This document shows, piece after piece, positions 1 to 11,617 of a stretch of 64,000 nucleotides of DNA (the first letter of the stretch is position 1; each line of letters begins with the position of its first letter). The DNA is from Rhynchonema sp. JSB1_4 (lineage: Eukaryota; Nematoda; Chromadorea; Monhysterida; Xyalidae). Below the pieces are notes generated by a model, which was not told the DNA's origin, searched no databases, and was given only the letters and a program-made list of their open reading frames with translations. The position numbers were made by a program, and so were the translations under genes. The stretch spans positions 81,154 through 145,153 of the forward strand of contig JASAMV010003052.1 of NCBI GenBank assembly GCA_030248065.1, given 5' to 3'.

Positions 1-3000
1 CCGATATTATTTGACCGATATCACTTGTTCATGCTTGGGAAACCTCAGCGCCTGGAACTGAAGTTTGATAAGCTTTATTTAACACACTAAGCAGATGTTT
101 TTGAACCAAAGCAATACCGACATTTTCCAGTGCCTCTGTCACGTGACTAGCGTCATCTGCCTGGAGCACCTGGACCAATATGCGGCACAGCATGTACCTA
201 CTGCATGTATCCGATACAGCGTTGCCTGCAAACCACCTGGGTATTTTCCCCAGCACGTCATATTTCAACAAAAAAGCTTGTAACTTTTAATAATCTCGGT
301 GTAATTTTAAGTGCCCGTTGGAACGAGACTGTTCGTCATTTTCCAAGAGACTGTTCACCTTGTACATTATATGGTCATTGACGTCGTCAGTGTAGGTGCA
401 CCAAAGCAATGACCCAAGGATGGACAAAGGTTGAATCCGGAAATCGGAATCCGGAAATATTTCCAGAGCTCAGAAATGATCTGTTTTTTTTGCATGCAAA
501 TTATTTCCGGATTCCGGATTCCGGATTTAAGCTAAGTTCGCCCCAAAACATTGCCATCTGGTGGCATGCTACGCACATTGTGTTGTACAAAGCAGCATTG
601 CCATCCCCACCACACTTAAACGAAAATATTCGGAATTGGAACATGACACCCGCTGCCCCTTCGAAATGGAGTTTGGATTTTTTATTAGTTGTGCCCAAAA
701 TGGTGCCTGGAGGGTGCATGGCACGACATAATCACGCCATAAATTACTTTCCCGTTCAGCAATCCAAAACCTGGCCGACCGCGGTTTTTTATTTGGAGAA
801 CCCGTGATACCTCGGTAAAATTACTGCCGTTTCTCATACTGTTCAAAAAATTCAGCTTATATGTACATATAGCGCAGGCAACGTATTATTGTATTTATTT
901 GTTTGTCTTTTCGTGGTTCATGTTTATTTAGGGTCGATTTACGATCATTTCAAGTTACATACATACCTCAAATCAGAAGTGTTTTTTGGTGGCGGATGTA
1001 GTTCCCACAGAATACGAGCAAAAGAGCATCTCGTAGTGCATCAATTTACGCGCTTTTGTCGTGGTGACGATTACCGACGGCCCTACATTGTAACCAAACG
1101 CGCATACAGTAATCTAATATAATCTTGGATCGCATAAAATGTTTGAATGATCTGTCCACATCAGTTCTTCAAATTTCAAAGGCGTCTCTTGTCCCTGCTT
1201 CTGCCGTGCCGCATATTCCAATCAAAGAAGTCTTGTTGTTGTACTGAGCTTGCTTTTCAGCGTTTTGGGACGGACTGATTTTTTTGTGAGAAAGCGTGCC
1301 CCAATCTGCTTCTGCGTTTTTATGCGTCAGTAGCACCAGGCTTGTGGTATCACTCTTCTAACAAACGAAACGGGGCATATTCATTTTTGATGGTGTGCCA
1401 ACTTTTCGGTCATGTATTAGGGATATTGGTTGACAACTTTTGTGCCAACTTTTCAGGGATTATGTATGTATGTAACGTATTTGGGATGCGTCCGAACCCG
1501 AAATTTGCGTTTCGTGAGCGCACCATGTATAGGTTTTGAACGAACCCGAACATTTTTGCCTCTCTAACCGCAAGAAATGAATGGACGTGGCACTGGTCTT
1601 TGAATTTGACCAGAAACAACGCAAATTTCACCAAGTCGGGGTACGGACAAAACGGCGGGTACTGATGAAAGTTATATGTTTGTCATGTGCTTAGGCTTTA
1701 TGGTTACGATTCAGCACTATCTAATTGAGGGCGTACTGTCTTTCGAAAACCGCTGTTTTGGCCCCTGCTGTTTTGTCCGTGACACACCAAATCTTACGTC
1801 ACGTCTGATCAGAGTATTGGTCAAAAAGAGAGTAATGAGCCAAACATGAATAGTGCTAAACTTGCCTGACTTTGGTGCCGGTTGTTTGTTGCGCTTTTTG
1901 TCACTAGCTGACGCCGATAGGTATATATGTTTCTGTTAAGGAATCCAAAAAGTTTTACACAACGCTGCCTGGTTATCCGGCTTCTTTTCAAGTTCTCAAG
2001 TTAGTGAGCAGATTCATGTGACTGAACCGGCGCTGCTAAAATGGGTAGGTGCCCACTCGGTGTTGTCTGAGAAATGTGCGGCCTAGCCTACTGTATAATT
2101 TTGTCAGGTCTACTTCACATATAGCCGCTCGCAAAGCCATCGGTTCAGTTAGTCCATAATATTTGTTATTTATTACGACAGTTTGTTAGCTCCGTCGTTT
2201 GCGAATCAAACTTTAGTCCTGCACAATGAGAGACAGGCGATTTGGATCGCGGGCAGCGCAAGTGTCAGGGTACAACGAAAGCATTTTTGGGCAAAGACAA
2301 ACCGCACAGACAACAATTCTTGACAAGCGACATTTTGCGACAAGAATCAGTGGCGCTGTGAACTGCGTAACGTTCGCGCATGGCGACTGTTTCGTGAGCT
2401 CTCCTTGTCGTCTTGCGTTGTTGTACTACTGTTGCTTACACCTGGCCTTGTGACAAACAAGTGTGTTTTTGAGCGCGTTGGACTTCAAAGCGAACTACGC
2501 GATGTGCTTTGCGAACTATACAAGTGGCACACAGAATAAGTCGTCGAATGTTCATGGTAATAATCATCATAATCGGTTGGCTGAAGTGCAGTACCCAAGA
2601 GCACCGTCGTATGGACCCTCAATGTGCAAATGAGCGTGGCGTGCCACTTTTTTATGTTTTTGTATACGCTTGGCACTGAATGACAGCTACCGTATATACA
2701 TAGTCAGTCAGTAGCATTAGGTGTGGACCAGTAAACCGTTTTTATACAATTTTCAGCAGAGCACAATGATCGACTGTCAGTTCTCCTGCTGAAAGTCGGG
2801 CCCCATGCCGAGTCTTACTGTATTTGCCGGGAAGTTTTTTTTGCGCCATTCATTTGTAGCGCATGTTTGCACGAAATGCTATGAACCGTGGCTGTTATGT
2901 ACATGACATAACGAAAAAGCAAGAAAAAAGAAGGGAACGGAAGACCGCCATTTGGGAATTATCAAGCCCGCTACTGCTGCAAATGCGGGAAAACGGCTGA

Positions 3001-4292
3001 ATATGTGCACTTTTGTGGTCTTTTTACCTCATTTGTCACAAGTGCGTGCAAGCCGCAATTGTGCGACTGTTCCAACTGCTTGGCGCAAAAGTTCCAACTT
3101 GGCTGGCTTCTGCGCCTCATATAGATGAGCATTTCCTGGTCGCATCAAAGATGGGTTGATGCGTGTACATATGTGGTTTTTTCTGTGGGAAAGACGTCCA
3201 CTTGAAAAGACAGTCAGAAAATTATGTTTGATTTTACGCCAAGAAGTAGCCTCCACTGCCAGAAGCTTGTGAATCAGCGTGCGAGGCACAAACGCACTTC
3301 AGCTGCTTGATGAGGTCTTATGTGACCTCAAAAGTGCGCTGACGCGGAACAAGCCAAAAAAACTTTAAAGGTCGTCCATATTCAACGACTTGAAATGATT
3401 TATACCCAACGAAGGCCGTTAAATGTCAGAAAACGGCCAGTAATCTGAAACGCCTGCCTAGAAGTTGGTGAACTGTGCTGCCATAGGGAATGTAGACGCG
3501 CAATTTTGAAGGTATGTACGGTGTTGTTTTTGTTAAAAAGCGCTTTTGTGATTTGTGTACAGACAATCGCATTATATGATGAGTCAGTTTTGATTATCAA
3601 TCTTCACGGAGGATGTTTTGTGAGCGCATCATGTCCACATCGTCTGTTTGTTGCTTTCAAAATTTGGAATTTGTAATTACAGTTAGCCATGAGGCTCTCA
3701 TTAGATTGTATGTAGCAGCAGAACATTACACTGCTAACACCCATGGTATACATAGATTAGTTGTTGCAATTTTCATTCGTTTCAGGAAGCCGAGATGTGA
3801 CATTGTATATTTGTATACTGTGCTTATTGAAACCACAGGGGCCTTAGGCGCCCGTTACCTAGTTTTGCACCTGCCCGCAATTCCGTGAAAAAGAGTATGG
3901 TATGCATTCATCATAGTAACCGCGCAGAAACAACAGCTCCTGTTTCCAGTTGATAGCACGCCAACGCACTTCCTGGTTTAGAGCAGGGCGTGTTCGGTGA
4001 ATTAATCATGAACAAATGTGTCATGATGGGTCATGATCGACGTCATGCTTCATGCGTCATGAAATAGTATCCTAATCTATGGCAGGCACCTGTCCATTTC
4101 CAACCGACTTCTCGTACAGTAGTCGAGTTTAATTAATTTTTGAAAAAGCACAAGCGCCCACACCAGTACTCTGTCCGTCAATCACAACAACGCATGCTTG
4201 CAGTGCTCACTAAGCTGAGTCTTTTTTCGCTAGAATGAATAAAAATGTTGAATATTTATTTTCAGAGAGTGAACGAAAACAACAGCATAAAA
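1..4292. other. Intergenic, no supported gene
   Basis: No open frame here has family similarity or a chain of splice-compatible exons. A degenerate (TCCGGAAT)n-like repeat in both orientations lies at about 432-533, and a cluster of TCATGA-type words at about 4005-4070. A likely 5'-UTR 3' splice site (tttattttcag) ends at 4265, just before the GPCR start codon, so the 5' leader of that gene probably begins somewhere in this stretch. Confidence 0.6.
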
Positions 4293-6797
4293 ATGTTCAA
4301 CACAACTGCTGGTATGCTGAGCTACGCAAACATGATGCTAACTCATGCGCTGCAAACGACAACGGCGGAAGCGATAATGCCAGTTGAACAAGACAAAATC
4401 TCGGGAAATATACCTGGCGGCAGGATGGATTATATTCGCGTCGGTAAGTCGGCATGCGAGAACGAGGAAGAATGAGCTGAAAACGCATGGCACTGATATT
4501 ATGTACTTTGAATTTACGAATTTAACAGGTGTCCTGATGGCCATGTTCCTAATCGGCGTGCCACTCAACCTTCGAGCGTTCCAAAACCTGAACGAACCCA
4601 CGGCGCACTACTTTGATGATCGAATGACACTGTTGAGACGACATTTGAACTTCAGCGACTTGTTCATCATGTTCGTTTGTCGTCTCTCGAATTTTTTTCA
4701 ATAGAACGTTATTATTCTCCAAATTTAAAAAAAACAAAATTACTAAATTTATTTCTTCAAGGTTCGTCTACACTCCGACGTCGATCTGGTGGGCGATGAC
4801 TCGTTCGTGGCACGGCGGTGCAGCGTTGTGCAAAAGCGTGAAGTTCCTCCACTCACTCTCTTTTTACATCAGTTCGAATGTGATTGTGTGCATCGCGCTC
4901 AATCGTATGGCAGCGATGATATGGCCAGGTCGGCAAAACGGCCTATTGTTTTTAAAAGATTTATTGATTTACACCAAAAATGTTGAAGAAAAACTTGCAG
5001 GTCTTCAGCACAAAACCGGCAAAAAGATGGTATCGGCCATGCTGTGCACCGCGTGGGTGATATCCGTGATTGAATCACTACCGCAGTTGTTCGTCTACAC
5101 GGTCCACTATCCGTACCCAAAATGGCCACAATGTGTCCGATATTGGGACAAGATGTTGTGGGACAGAGACAAGAACGGTAAGTGTCACTGTGGACGTTTT
5201 CGAACTGAAAATCTACATTTCGTGTCAAATGCACACTTTGTTGTCATTCTACCACAGCCTTTTTTTTGGTTTCCCATTTCGACCTGTTTTCACGGACGAG
5301 CGATGCATCCGGCAATCGTCAGTGGGATCACTAGAGCAAAAAATAAAGCTGGAGTTATACTTGTCCAAAAACTAATTTCAACCAGTGTAAAAGTTGTTCC
5401 CTGCACCAAATGAACAACTTTTACGCTGGTCGAAATTAGTGCTCCAACTCTATCACAAAATATAATTACAGCAAAAATTTGCCCTCATTGTCTACAAGCC
5501 CGAAATGGACAAGTATAACTCCACCTTTAGATGGTCAAGCAACAGGTGCTTTGAGGGGCACGCCCGTTGCGCAAGTGCAACGGTGCTGTTTCGGCCCCGC
5601 GGATCTCACAATGTTGCTCCCTAATGATGTGCATAGGTGATGAAAAATAAATAAAATATGTGCCATGATTACAGTGACGCACACGATGGCAGTGTCGGCC
5701 CTACCCATATTCACGCGCCATCTGAAGGACTTCTACAGCATCTACGCATTGTTGTTTGTGTTCTGGCTGCCCGCCCTCATCTGTTCGTGCTGCTACATTG
5801 TCATCGCTGTGTACTTGTGTCGTGCAAGCCGACAGAGACACGCCACCGTTGTTGGAAGGAACCGACGCACGAATCCAAACGGGAAACCACCGGTCATGTT
5901 GAAAGGTGGTTCACATATTGGCTTGCTTGTGGTGGCGTATGATTTATGGGATGGGGTCAGACTTGATGATCGAGTTTGGGTGTTGGCCTGTACATAAACG
6001 GATCCGATCGATCACAAAGAATGATACCGAAGTTATGTAGGATCTAAAGCTATGTATGAGCGACAGTTACAATGTCACTTCAATTCAATTTGATTCTACA
6101 GATGTGATCCTGTGAAACGCTTTATATCCACACCAGCTCAGTTCGGTGTGTAGACTGGGCATTAAGATCAACAAAAGACAAAAAACGACCGGCAGTATAT
6201 ATTATTGACAGTGAAGTACGGTATGTTAGATCGGAGATTATTAACCAGTTTGCTGTTGCAGTGAGGCACTGCGGTGCCGAACCCTCGCTGACCACCACCA
6301 GTGCGCAGCAGTGCCGACAAGACAGTGCGCAATTGCTTGATGTTGAAGCATCGGATTCATGCGATCCCATTGACAGCAGCACTGCTCATCACGACCCGTC
6401 AACGCGACAGTCCTGTCTGTCGACGACTCTGTCAAAATCGAGCAAACTGCGCGCCGCTTTGCACAATCTCGGCTCCGTCTTCACGCATCGCAGCAGACAG
6501 AACTCCGACGCTGTGCCGGCAGCTGCCAGATCGGCACTGAAGAGCCCGATCAGTCCGAAGAAGTCCCTGGCCACCCTGCGACGCACGGCCGCCGGCGTGA
6601 GTCTGCTGCTGATCGTTGCGTACATCATTTGTTGGTTGCCCTACAATCTGGTGGCTTTCTGGCTTGTGATCGATGAAAGCAGCTTTCGGCCGTTTGCTGA
6701 CTATCTCAGATGGTTGACAGCGCTCATTGTGCTCAATTCGCTCGTCAACCCACTCTTGTACAGAACGGCGCAGAATAATCACCATGCGAATACGTGA
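4293..6797 (+). CDS. GnRH/AKH/corazonin-type peptide GPCR
   Basis: Class A seven-transmembrane receptor, presumably for a short amidated peptide, acting at the plasma membrane through G proteins. Exons with closed phases: 4293-4443, 4529-4670, 4762-4928, 5001-5177, 5675-5905, 6262-6797 (467 aa). Visible landmarks: TM1 GVLMAMFLIGVPLNL; TM2 LNFSDLFIMF; the ECL1 pattern SIWWAMTRSWHGG with a Cys before TM3; TM3 ending in NRMAA where most receptors have DRY; TM6 CWLPYN; TM7 NSLVNPLLY. The third intracellular loop is long (roughly 150 residues), Ser-rich and basic. The protein stops about ten residues after TM7, so the C-tail is almost absent unless an unseen exon follows. The start at 4293 was chosen because a good 3' splice site at 4265 separates it from the upstream in-frame ATG at 4245. 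Membership of the GnRH/AKH group versus the related vasopressin-like group is an inference from the TM2-ECL1-TM3 pattern. Confidence 0.85.
5351..5522. repeat. Nested inverted repeat (MITE-like) in GPCR intron 4
   Basis: The outer arms ggagttatacttgtcc (5351-5366) and its complement (5507-5522) enclose an inner hairpin, 5371-5399 against 5411-5440, with about 27 paired bases and a short loop. The whole block lies in the intron 5178-5674. No target duplication was recognised. Confidence 0.6.
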
Positions 6798-6906
6798 TCT
6801 CTGATGTTTCACTGTGTGAACCAAATGCTCTTCATTGTGACGACACTCATTCCGATAAAAACAACTGAACCAATAAATTATAAATGTGAAATGACAGTAA
6901 ACAACG

Positions 6907-9900
6907 TCAAAGTCCAACCCATTGGTCTGGGAAAAAGTCTTCTTTAACAAACTGGCTGTGAAAGAGTGACCCCTCTCTGGCATATCGGGCCTGGTACACC
7001 GTAGGGCCGTTGGCCAACAACGCCGACCACCAACCGAACGTGCCAACTGAAATTTGAACTTTTGGTTGCATGTTATTGGGTTCCACATCCAATTAGTCAT
7101 TTCTTTAAAGCTGCTGGTTAACAACCCTTCGACCGCGCTTGATCTTGGGCGGTAGCATATATAAACAAAGTTTGGACATCGTGTTACTCGACCCTAATCT
7201 GGCGAGCCGATTTGTTGCTTCCTGATGTTTCACGGCCACGTTAAAATTTGCCCCATAGTGAAAAAAACCGAAAAAAATTGAAACGCTGCCGTGACACGAA
7301 TAGGATGTTGCAAAGCTTGACACTTGAGTGACAGCAACCTCCAACAGTGTGCCAAAACCGCAATGCACAATAGCTATTGAAACGTCCGCATTGTTGAATA
7401 AAAAAATAAAAGGTTTCAGAAACCTGGCCATTTTTTGTTAGGATTTTCTACTCGTATAATTTTAAGCATCTGCGGTGAATGAAATAAATTGTCAATTACA
7501 AATAAAAATCCTCTAATTATCAAGTTTTTTGTTTGTGCTCCCCAGTTTTCAAAACCCTACACAGCTCACATAATGCTTACCACAACATGCGCAAGGCAGC
7601 CATTCCACAGCGCACACACAACGACAACACACAGCTGGCACAGCGACAACACAGCAATGTTTCAGCTGGCAAGCTTTGTTGTGTGTGTGCGCTGTGGAAT
7701 GGCTGCCTTGCGCATGTTGTGGTAAGCATTATGTGAGCTGTGTAGGGTTTTGAAAACTGGGGAGCACAAACAAAAAACTTGATAATTAGAGGATTTTGAT
7801 TTGTAATTGACAACTTATTTCATTCACCACAGATGCTTAAAATTATACGAGTAGAAAATCCTAACAAAAAATGGCCAGGTTTCTGAAACCTTTTATTTTT
7901 TTATTCAACAATGCGGACGTTTCAATAGCTATTGTGCAATGCGGTTTTCGCCACAATGTTGGAGGTTGCTGTCAGTCCAGTATCAAACTTTGAAACAGCC
8001 TATTCGTGTCACAGCAGCATTTCAAATTTTTTCGGTTTTTTTTTCACTAGGGGCAAACTTCAACGTGGCCGTGAAACATCAGGAAGCAACCAATCGGTTC
8101 GCTAGATTAGGGTCGAGTAACACGATGTCTAAACTTTGTTAAAATATACTGCCCCCCAAGATCAAGCGCGGTCGAAGGGTTGTTAACCAGCACCTTTAAG
8201 TTGTGCCCCTCATACGTATGTACCGCACATTCTGAGCGGGGCGCTGTTGATCACTTTATTCGAAAGTATGACGATGCCCTGATGCACCACTGTTTTAAAA
8301 ACATATATGAACCATCCAAAGATAGCCAAACATGCCTGTGATGATCGAGTAATTGCAATGTGCCAACACACACATGTCGTGTGGCGCACTCATATTCTGT
8401 GGCAACATCACCGAATTTGGCGTATTCGACATTTGTGCCCGCGTCCAATCGTAATCGTTTGTGGCGATTACGAATCGAATACAGCGATCGGGATCGATGG
8501 CTGATCGGGGCTCGATCGATTCATTGATCCTGTGAATAGGTCATCTTGGTGTCGGTGTCACGTGGCCAGTTGGTGAATTTTCGAACAGACGATGTCCTGG
8601 TGCGCCGCATGTCTTTGAAAACGGGGCGAAATCAGAAATCAATAGCTCATTAGTAAGGGCGCACCGACCACGTTATCAGGGTTGGGCAAAAAAAACGACG
8701 GCGTTTTTTCTTAAAAAAAACGACGTTTTTTTTTAAAAAACGCCTGGGTCGTTTTTCGTTTTTTTTAAATCCTGAATTTCCTTGATTTTCCCTGATTTTT
8801 CAGGGAAAGTACCCTGATTATCAAGGAAAATCTGTTTTTTGTCCCATTTTTTTCAAAAAATTTTCGACCAATTTTTACTTTGTCGAGATACGTCGATATA
8901 CGGAGTTTGACTTTCAGTGATGACCCCGGCCAAAGTTGGTCCCACGATGCGGGTCTGATATGGGATCTTAGCAACTCGCTAGAAAAGGGTTGAAACCTGT
9001 TTATTTTGCCTCAGAACACATAGAATGACTTCATTTAACCACGTTTTCTTCCCAACATGAGCGTTTTCCAATTTTTTTTGGGGGCATATTTTGGTCATCT
9101 GGGCGTTTAAAAAAAACGGTTTTTTTTAAAAAACGACTTTTAAAAAAAAACGTTTTTTGCCCAACCCTGCACGTTATCGCCAGTGCTTGCTGGGATGCAC
9201 TACAGGGCCAATTAGAACAGAAAAACTTTGCATTATGCCGGTAAAGTAAGCCATAAGACATGCGCACCTACAATTCTTTCACGTGTCCAACGGCCCTGGT
9301 CAAATAGTCTCCGTCGGCCATAACATGTCCGAATTCCACTGATTTCTCATTCCCCATGTCGCCTCTTCTCACATGCACGCCCACAAACACGTGACTGCGA
9401 CAGGGCTGGCCCGTTAGCTCGTTTGGCACTGTAGCGATTGAGTGAAGCGTGCGCTGGCATTCTGACAGGATTCGCGATCGGAATGTGAATTGTTTGCGAA
9501 TCGTGCGCAAATACGGACGGAATAGTTTGTGGCTCTGAATGTACATTCCGTAGTAGACGCGACGCGGTGTATAGTCGAGATCCATAAGTTGTTGGGGCAC
9601 CTTGCAGCAACTGTCGACAGTTAGACGGTAGAAACCGGCCAGGTACCCGAGGTACGGGTCTGAACAAAACCGGAAATTCAGATTTGCAGTATGTTTGACT
9701 CGGATTTATTGTGAATCTTGAACTGCGGATGCTGCAGTGATCAGCTGATGTTTCACACCGCGCATGAAGCACAAACTCACTGATGTTTCACTTCTCCAAA
9801 AATAAACCAAGCAGTAAGGTCCTGGAACTTACGCAGCAGCTCTTCTTCGGCTTCAACACGAGGAATGGTCAAATAAAAGTAGTCATGTATTCGGTAATGT

Positions 9901-10201
9901 GACCCTCTGTCCCCGTAGAGCACCGGCTGTTGATTATGCATTCGGGCTAGGGCCATCAACGAAACGTATTGAAACATCTCGTTGCCCATACCTAAATCAT
10001 GCGGTTGAATAAAACAAAGATTAAGAGAAAATCCATGATGCGTGTACCCATGTCCTTGTCGAAGAAAATCGTAGCGATTCCCTCTGGATATCGGGGTCGG
10101 AGACGATTGATCATAAAAATTCCGCCGGTGAACAATAGGAGTTGAATGAGATGTTTCGCGTAGGTCACAGATCTTGGGAAGTAGTGAGGCAGAAACGTCA
10201 T
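6907..10201 (-). CDS. GT11 alpha-1,2-fucosyltransferase-like
   Basis: Type II Golgi membrane glycosyltransferase that adds fucose from GDP-fucose to glycans. Exons read on the minus strand: 10201-10048 (start Met, hydrophobic anchor HLIQLLLFTGGIFMI), 9991-9833 (GMGNEMFQYVSL, the GT11 nucleotide-sugar motif), 9659 to about 9279 (HVRRGDM, the conserved GDP-fucose-binding motif), about 8510-8336 (VIATNDYDW then HCNYSIIT, equivalent to the SDD..W and C.HSI blocks), 7046-6907 (VGTFGWWSALLANG and the C-terminus). About 336 aa, normal for the family. The third-fourth exon junction (9279/8510) is the only uncertain one. The last intron has a GC donor (ACAG|GCATGT at 8336/8335): only this choice gives the in-frame join SIIT-VGTFGWW. 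That intron contains a 1.1 kb palindrome, and the third intron contains an 8-bp-TSD MITE. The gene is tail to tail with the GPCR. Confidence 0.85.
7110..8191. repeat. 1.1 kb near-perfect palindrome (foldback element)
   Basis: The left arm, about 7110-7619, starts gctggttaacaacccttcg; the right arm, about 7678-8191, ends with its complement cgaagggttgttaaccagc. The arms pair over roughly 510 bp with scattered substitutions and small indels, around a loop of about 55 nt. The arm ends share ttaaag.tgctggttaac. No coding capacity was recognised, so this looks like a non-autonomous foldback or long-TIR transposon. It sits wholly in the last intron of the fucosyltransferase gene. Confidence 0.85.
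8677..9169. mobile_element. hAT-like MITE, CAGGGTTGGGC ends
   Basis: A 493-bp element. The terminal inverted repeats CAGGGTTGGGCAAAAAA and its complement are flanked by the exact 8-bp duplication cacgttat (8669-8676 and 9170-9177). Subterminal runs of A/T with acgacgttttt words are also inverted. An 8-bp target duplication and CAGGG ends are the classical hAT signature; no transposase is present. It lies in the third intron of the fucosyltransferase gene. Confidence 0.9.
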
Positions 10202-11617
10202 GGTGACTTGAAGTTGAAACTTCCACTTGTATGAGCATCAAATTGTTTTATGGTTGAGTGTTGTAACTTGGCAGCATTTGTGTACCTATACATATATGTA
10301 CTGTACAGTGAGGTAGTCACCTCAGTGAGGTAGACTGACTCATAAGGTTCACAAAGCACAACCACACAGGAATTTGGTGTAATTGATTTTCGTGCAACAC
10401 CACTGTGAGTAGACTTGTCCCAGCTGTAGTTTGGCCTCCTAATTGGTCTGCATGATATAAAGAACGTGTTTTCGATGCTTGGGTTAGGCGATGTGGTTTA
10501 TGTTGAGATACCTCAGGTGCATGTGAATGTCATGTTATGTTGGATCTATAGATACATGGCATTCGTTCCCCCGGTCTGGCGCAATGTATGCACAGCTGAA
10601 ATTTGGCGTTTTTATTGCGTTATAACCACACAATTGCATTTCTGATACATCTCGATTTGCTAGATTGCACAATAATTTGTCATTCAGCAGCCAAAAATCT
10701 GAGATGTTGGGAAATCGACTACATAGTGTTCAGACGAAAACACTAAAACGATGGCTGTTGGAAATATATTTTTACGCGCAACAGAGAGCAAAATTTATGA
10801 ATTTAATTTTATTAGCAGTGTGGTTGGGTTAGGTAGAAAACCCGCCCTGTTCTGAAACAAAATGTGATTGCCACAACATGGACTCACAGTAAAATATGCC
10901 GTCAAAATCAAAATGCATATTGCACATTCATACAGCTCGAATGTTGTTGTAATGTGCGTACTACGCACCACAATGTTGATGTTTGCAGGCCTTCTGAACA
11001 AGTGTAACATTATAGGTACAGCAAAAGAGGCAGCACTTTTCTGAAGGTTCACAGCAGAGAAACACGCCTGATTTGTGCATTTATGGTCTGCACGCCTGAT
11101 TTTCGATTTGCTGCATGGCAACCAGCCGAAAGATTTGCGTCCTGATAAAAATGACTCGGTGACTGAAAAATCAATGCGGTCGGACGATCATAAAATAATG
11201 GAATTGATATGAAATCGATCGTTGTTTTGATTCGATGCTGCATTTTGAGTCAATCGATTTGGCTGCTGGTCGATGCGCGACGAGCCGGCAGAAGAGGTGT
11301 GTTTGGAGAGGATTCTTTAGTTTTTTTTTAAAATTCAAATCGTTGTTGTCTGAAATTTACAAATATTCTGTTAATAAACACCGATCAATGACCATTTGAA
11401 GGTGATAAGAATGACGACGAAAGCGAGGGCGGGACGCGAAGATGCGGACTGCGCTTGGTCGACTGGTACGATGATCAGCAGCCGAGATATGGTGGGTTGG
11501 GTCGATGGTCGTGCACTGATGATGGCCTGATGCACCTTTAATTGAAGGGCCATTTCCTGTAATGTTCGATTTTACTTTAATATTACAAATTTATGGCACA
11601 AAGCGTAAATTTTTTAG
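10202..11617. other. Intergenic, no supported gene
   Basis: This stretch separates the fucosyltransferase start and the first recognisable exon of SOD-like gene A. The signal-peptide exon of gene A must lie here or be very short, but I could not find it. A fragment of the dispersed GGTGCACCAGGTCATC repeat is at about 11510-11533. Confidence 0.5.

Noticed and set aside
7489..7813. Similar short proteins on both strands (SITNKNPLIIKFF…)
   Set aside because: They arise because the palindrome reads the same on both strands; there is no coding support.
8251..8448. Independent GT11 paralogue remnant
   Set aside because: The stretch first looked like a degraded second copy, but it is the missing fourth exon of the same fucosyltransferase once a GC donor is allowed at 8335.
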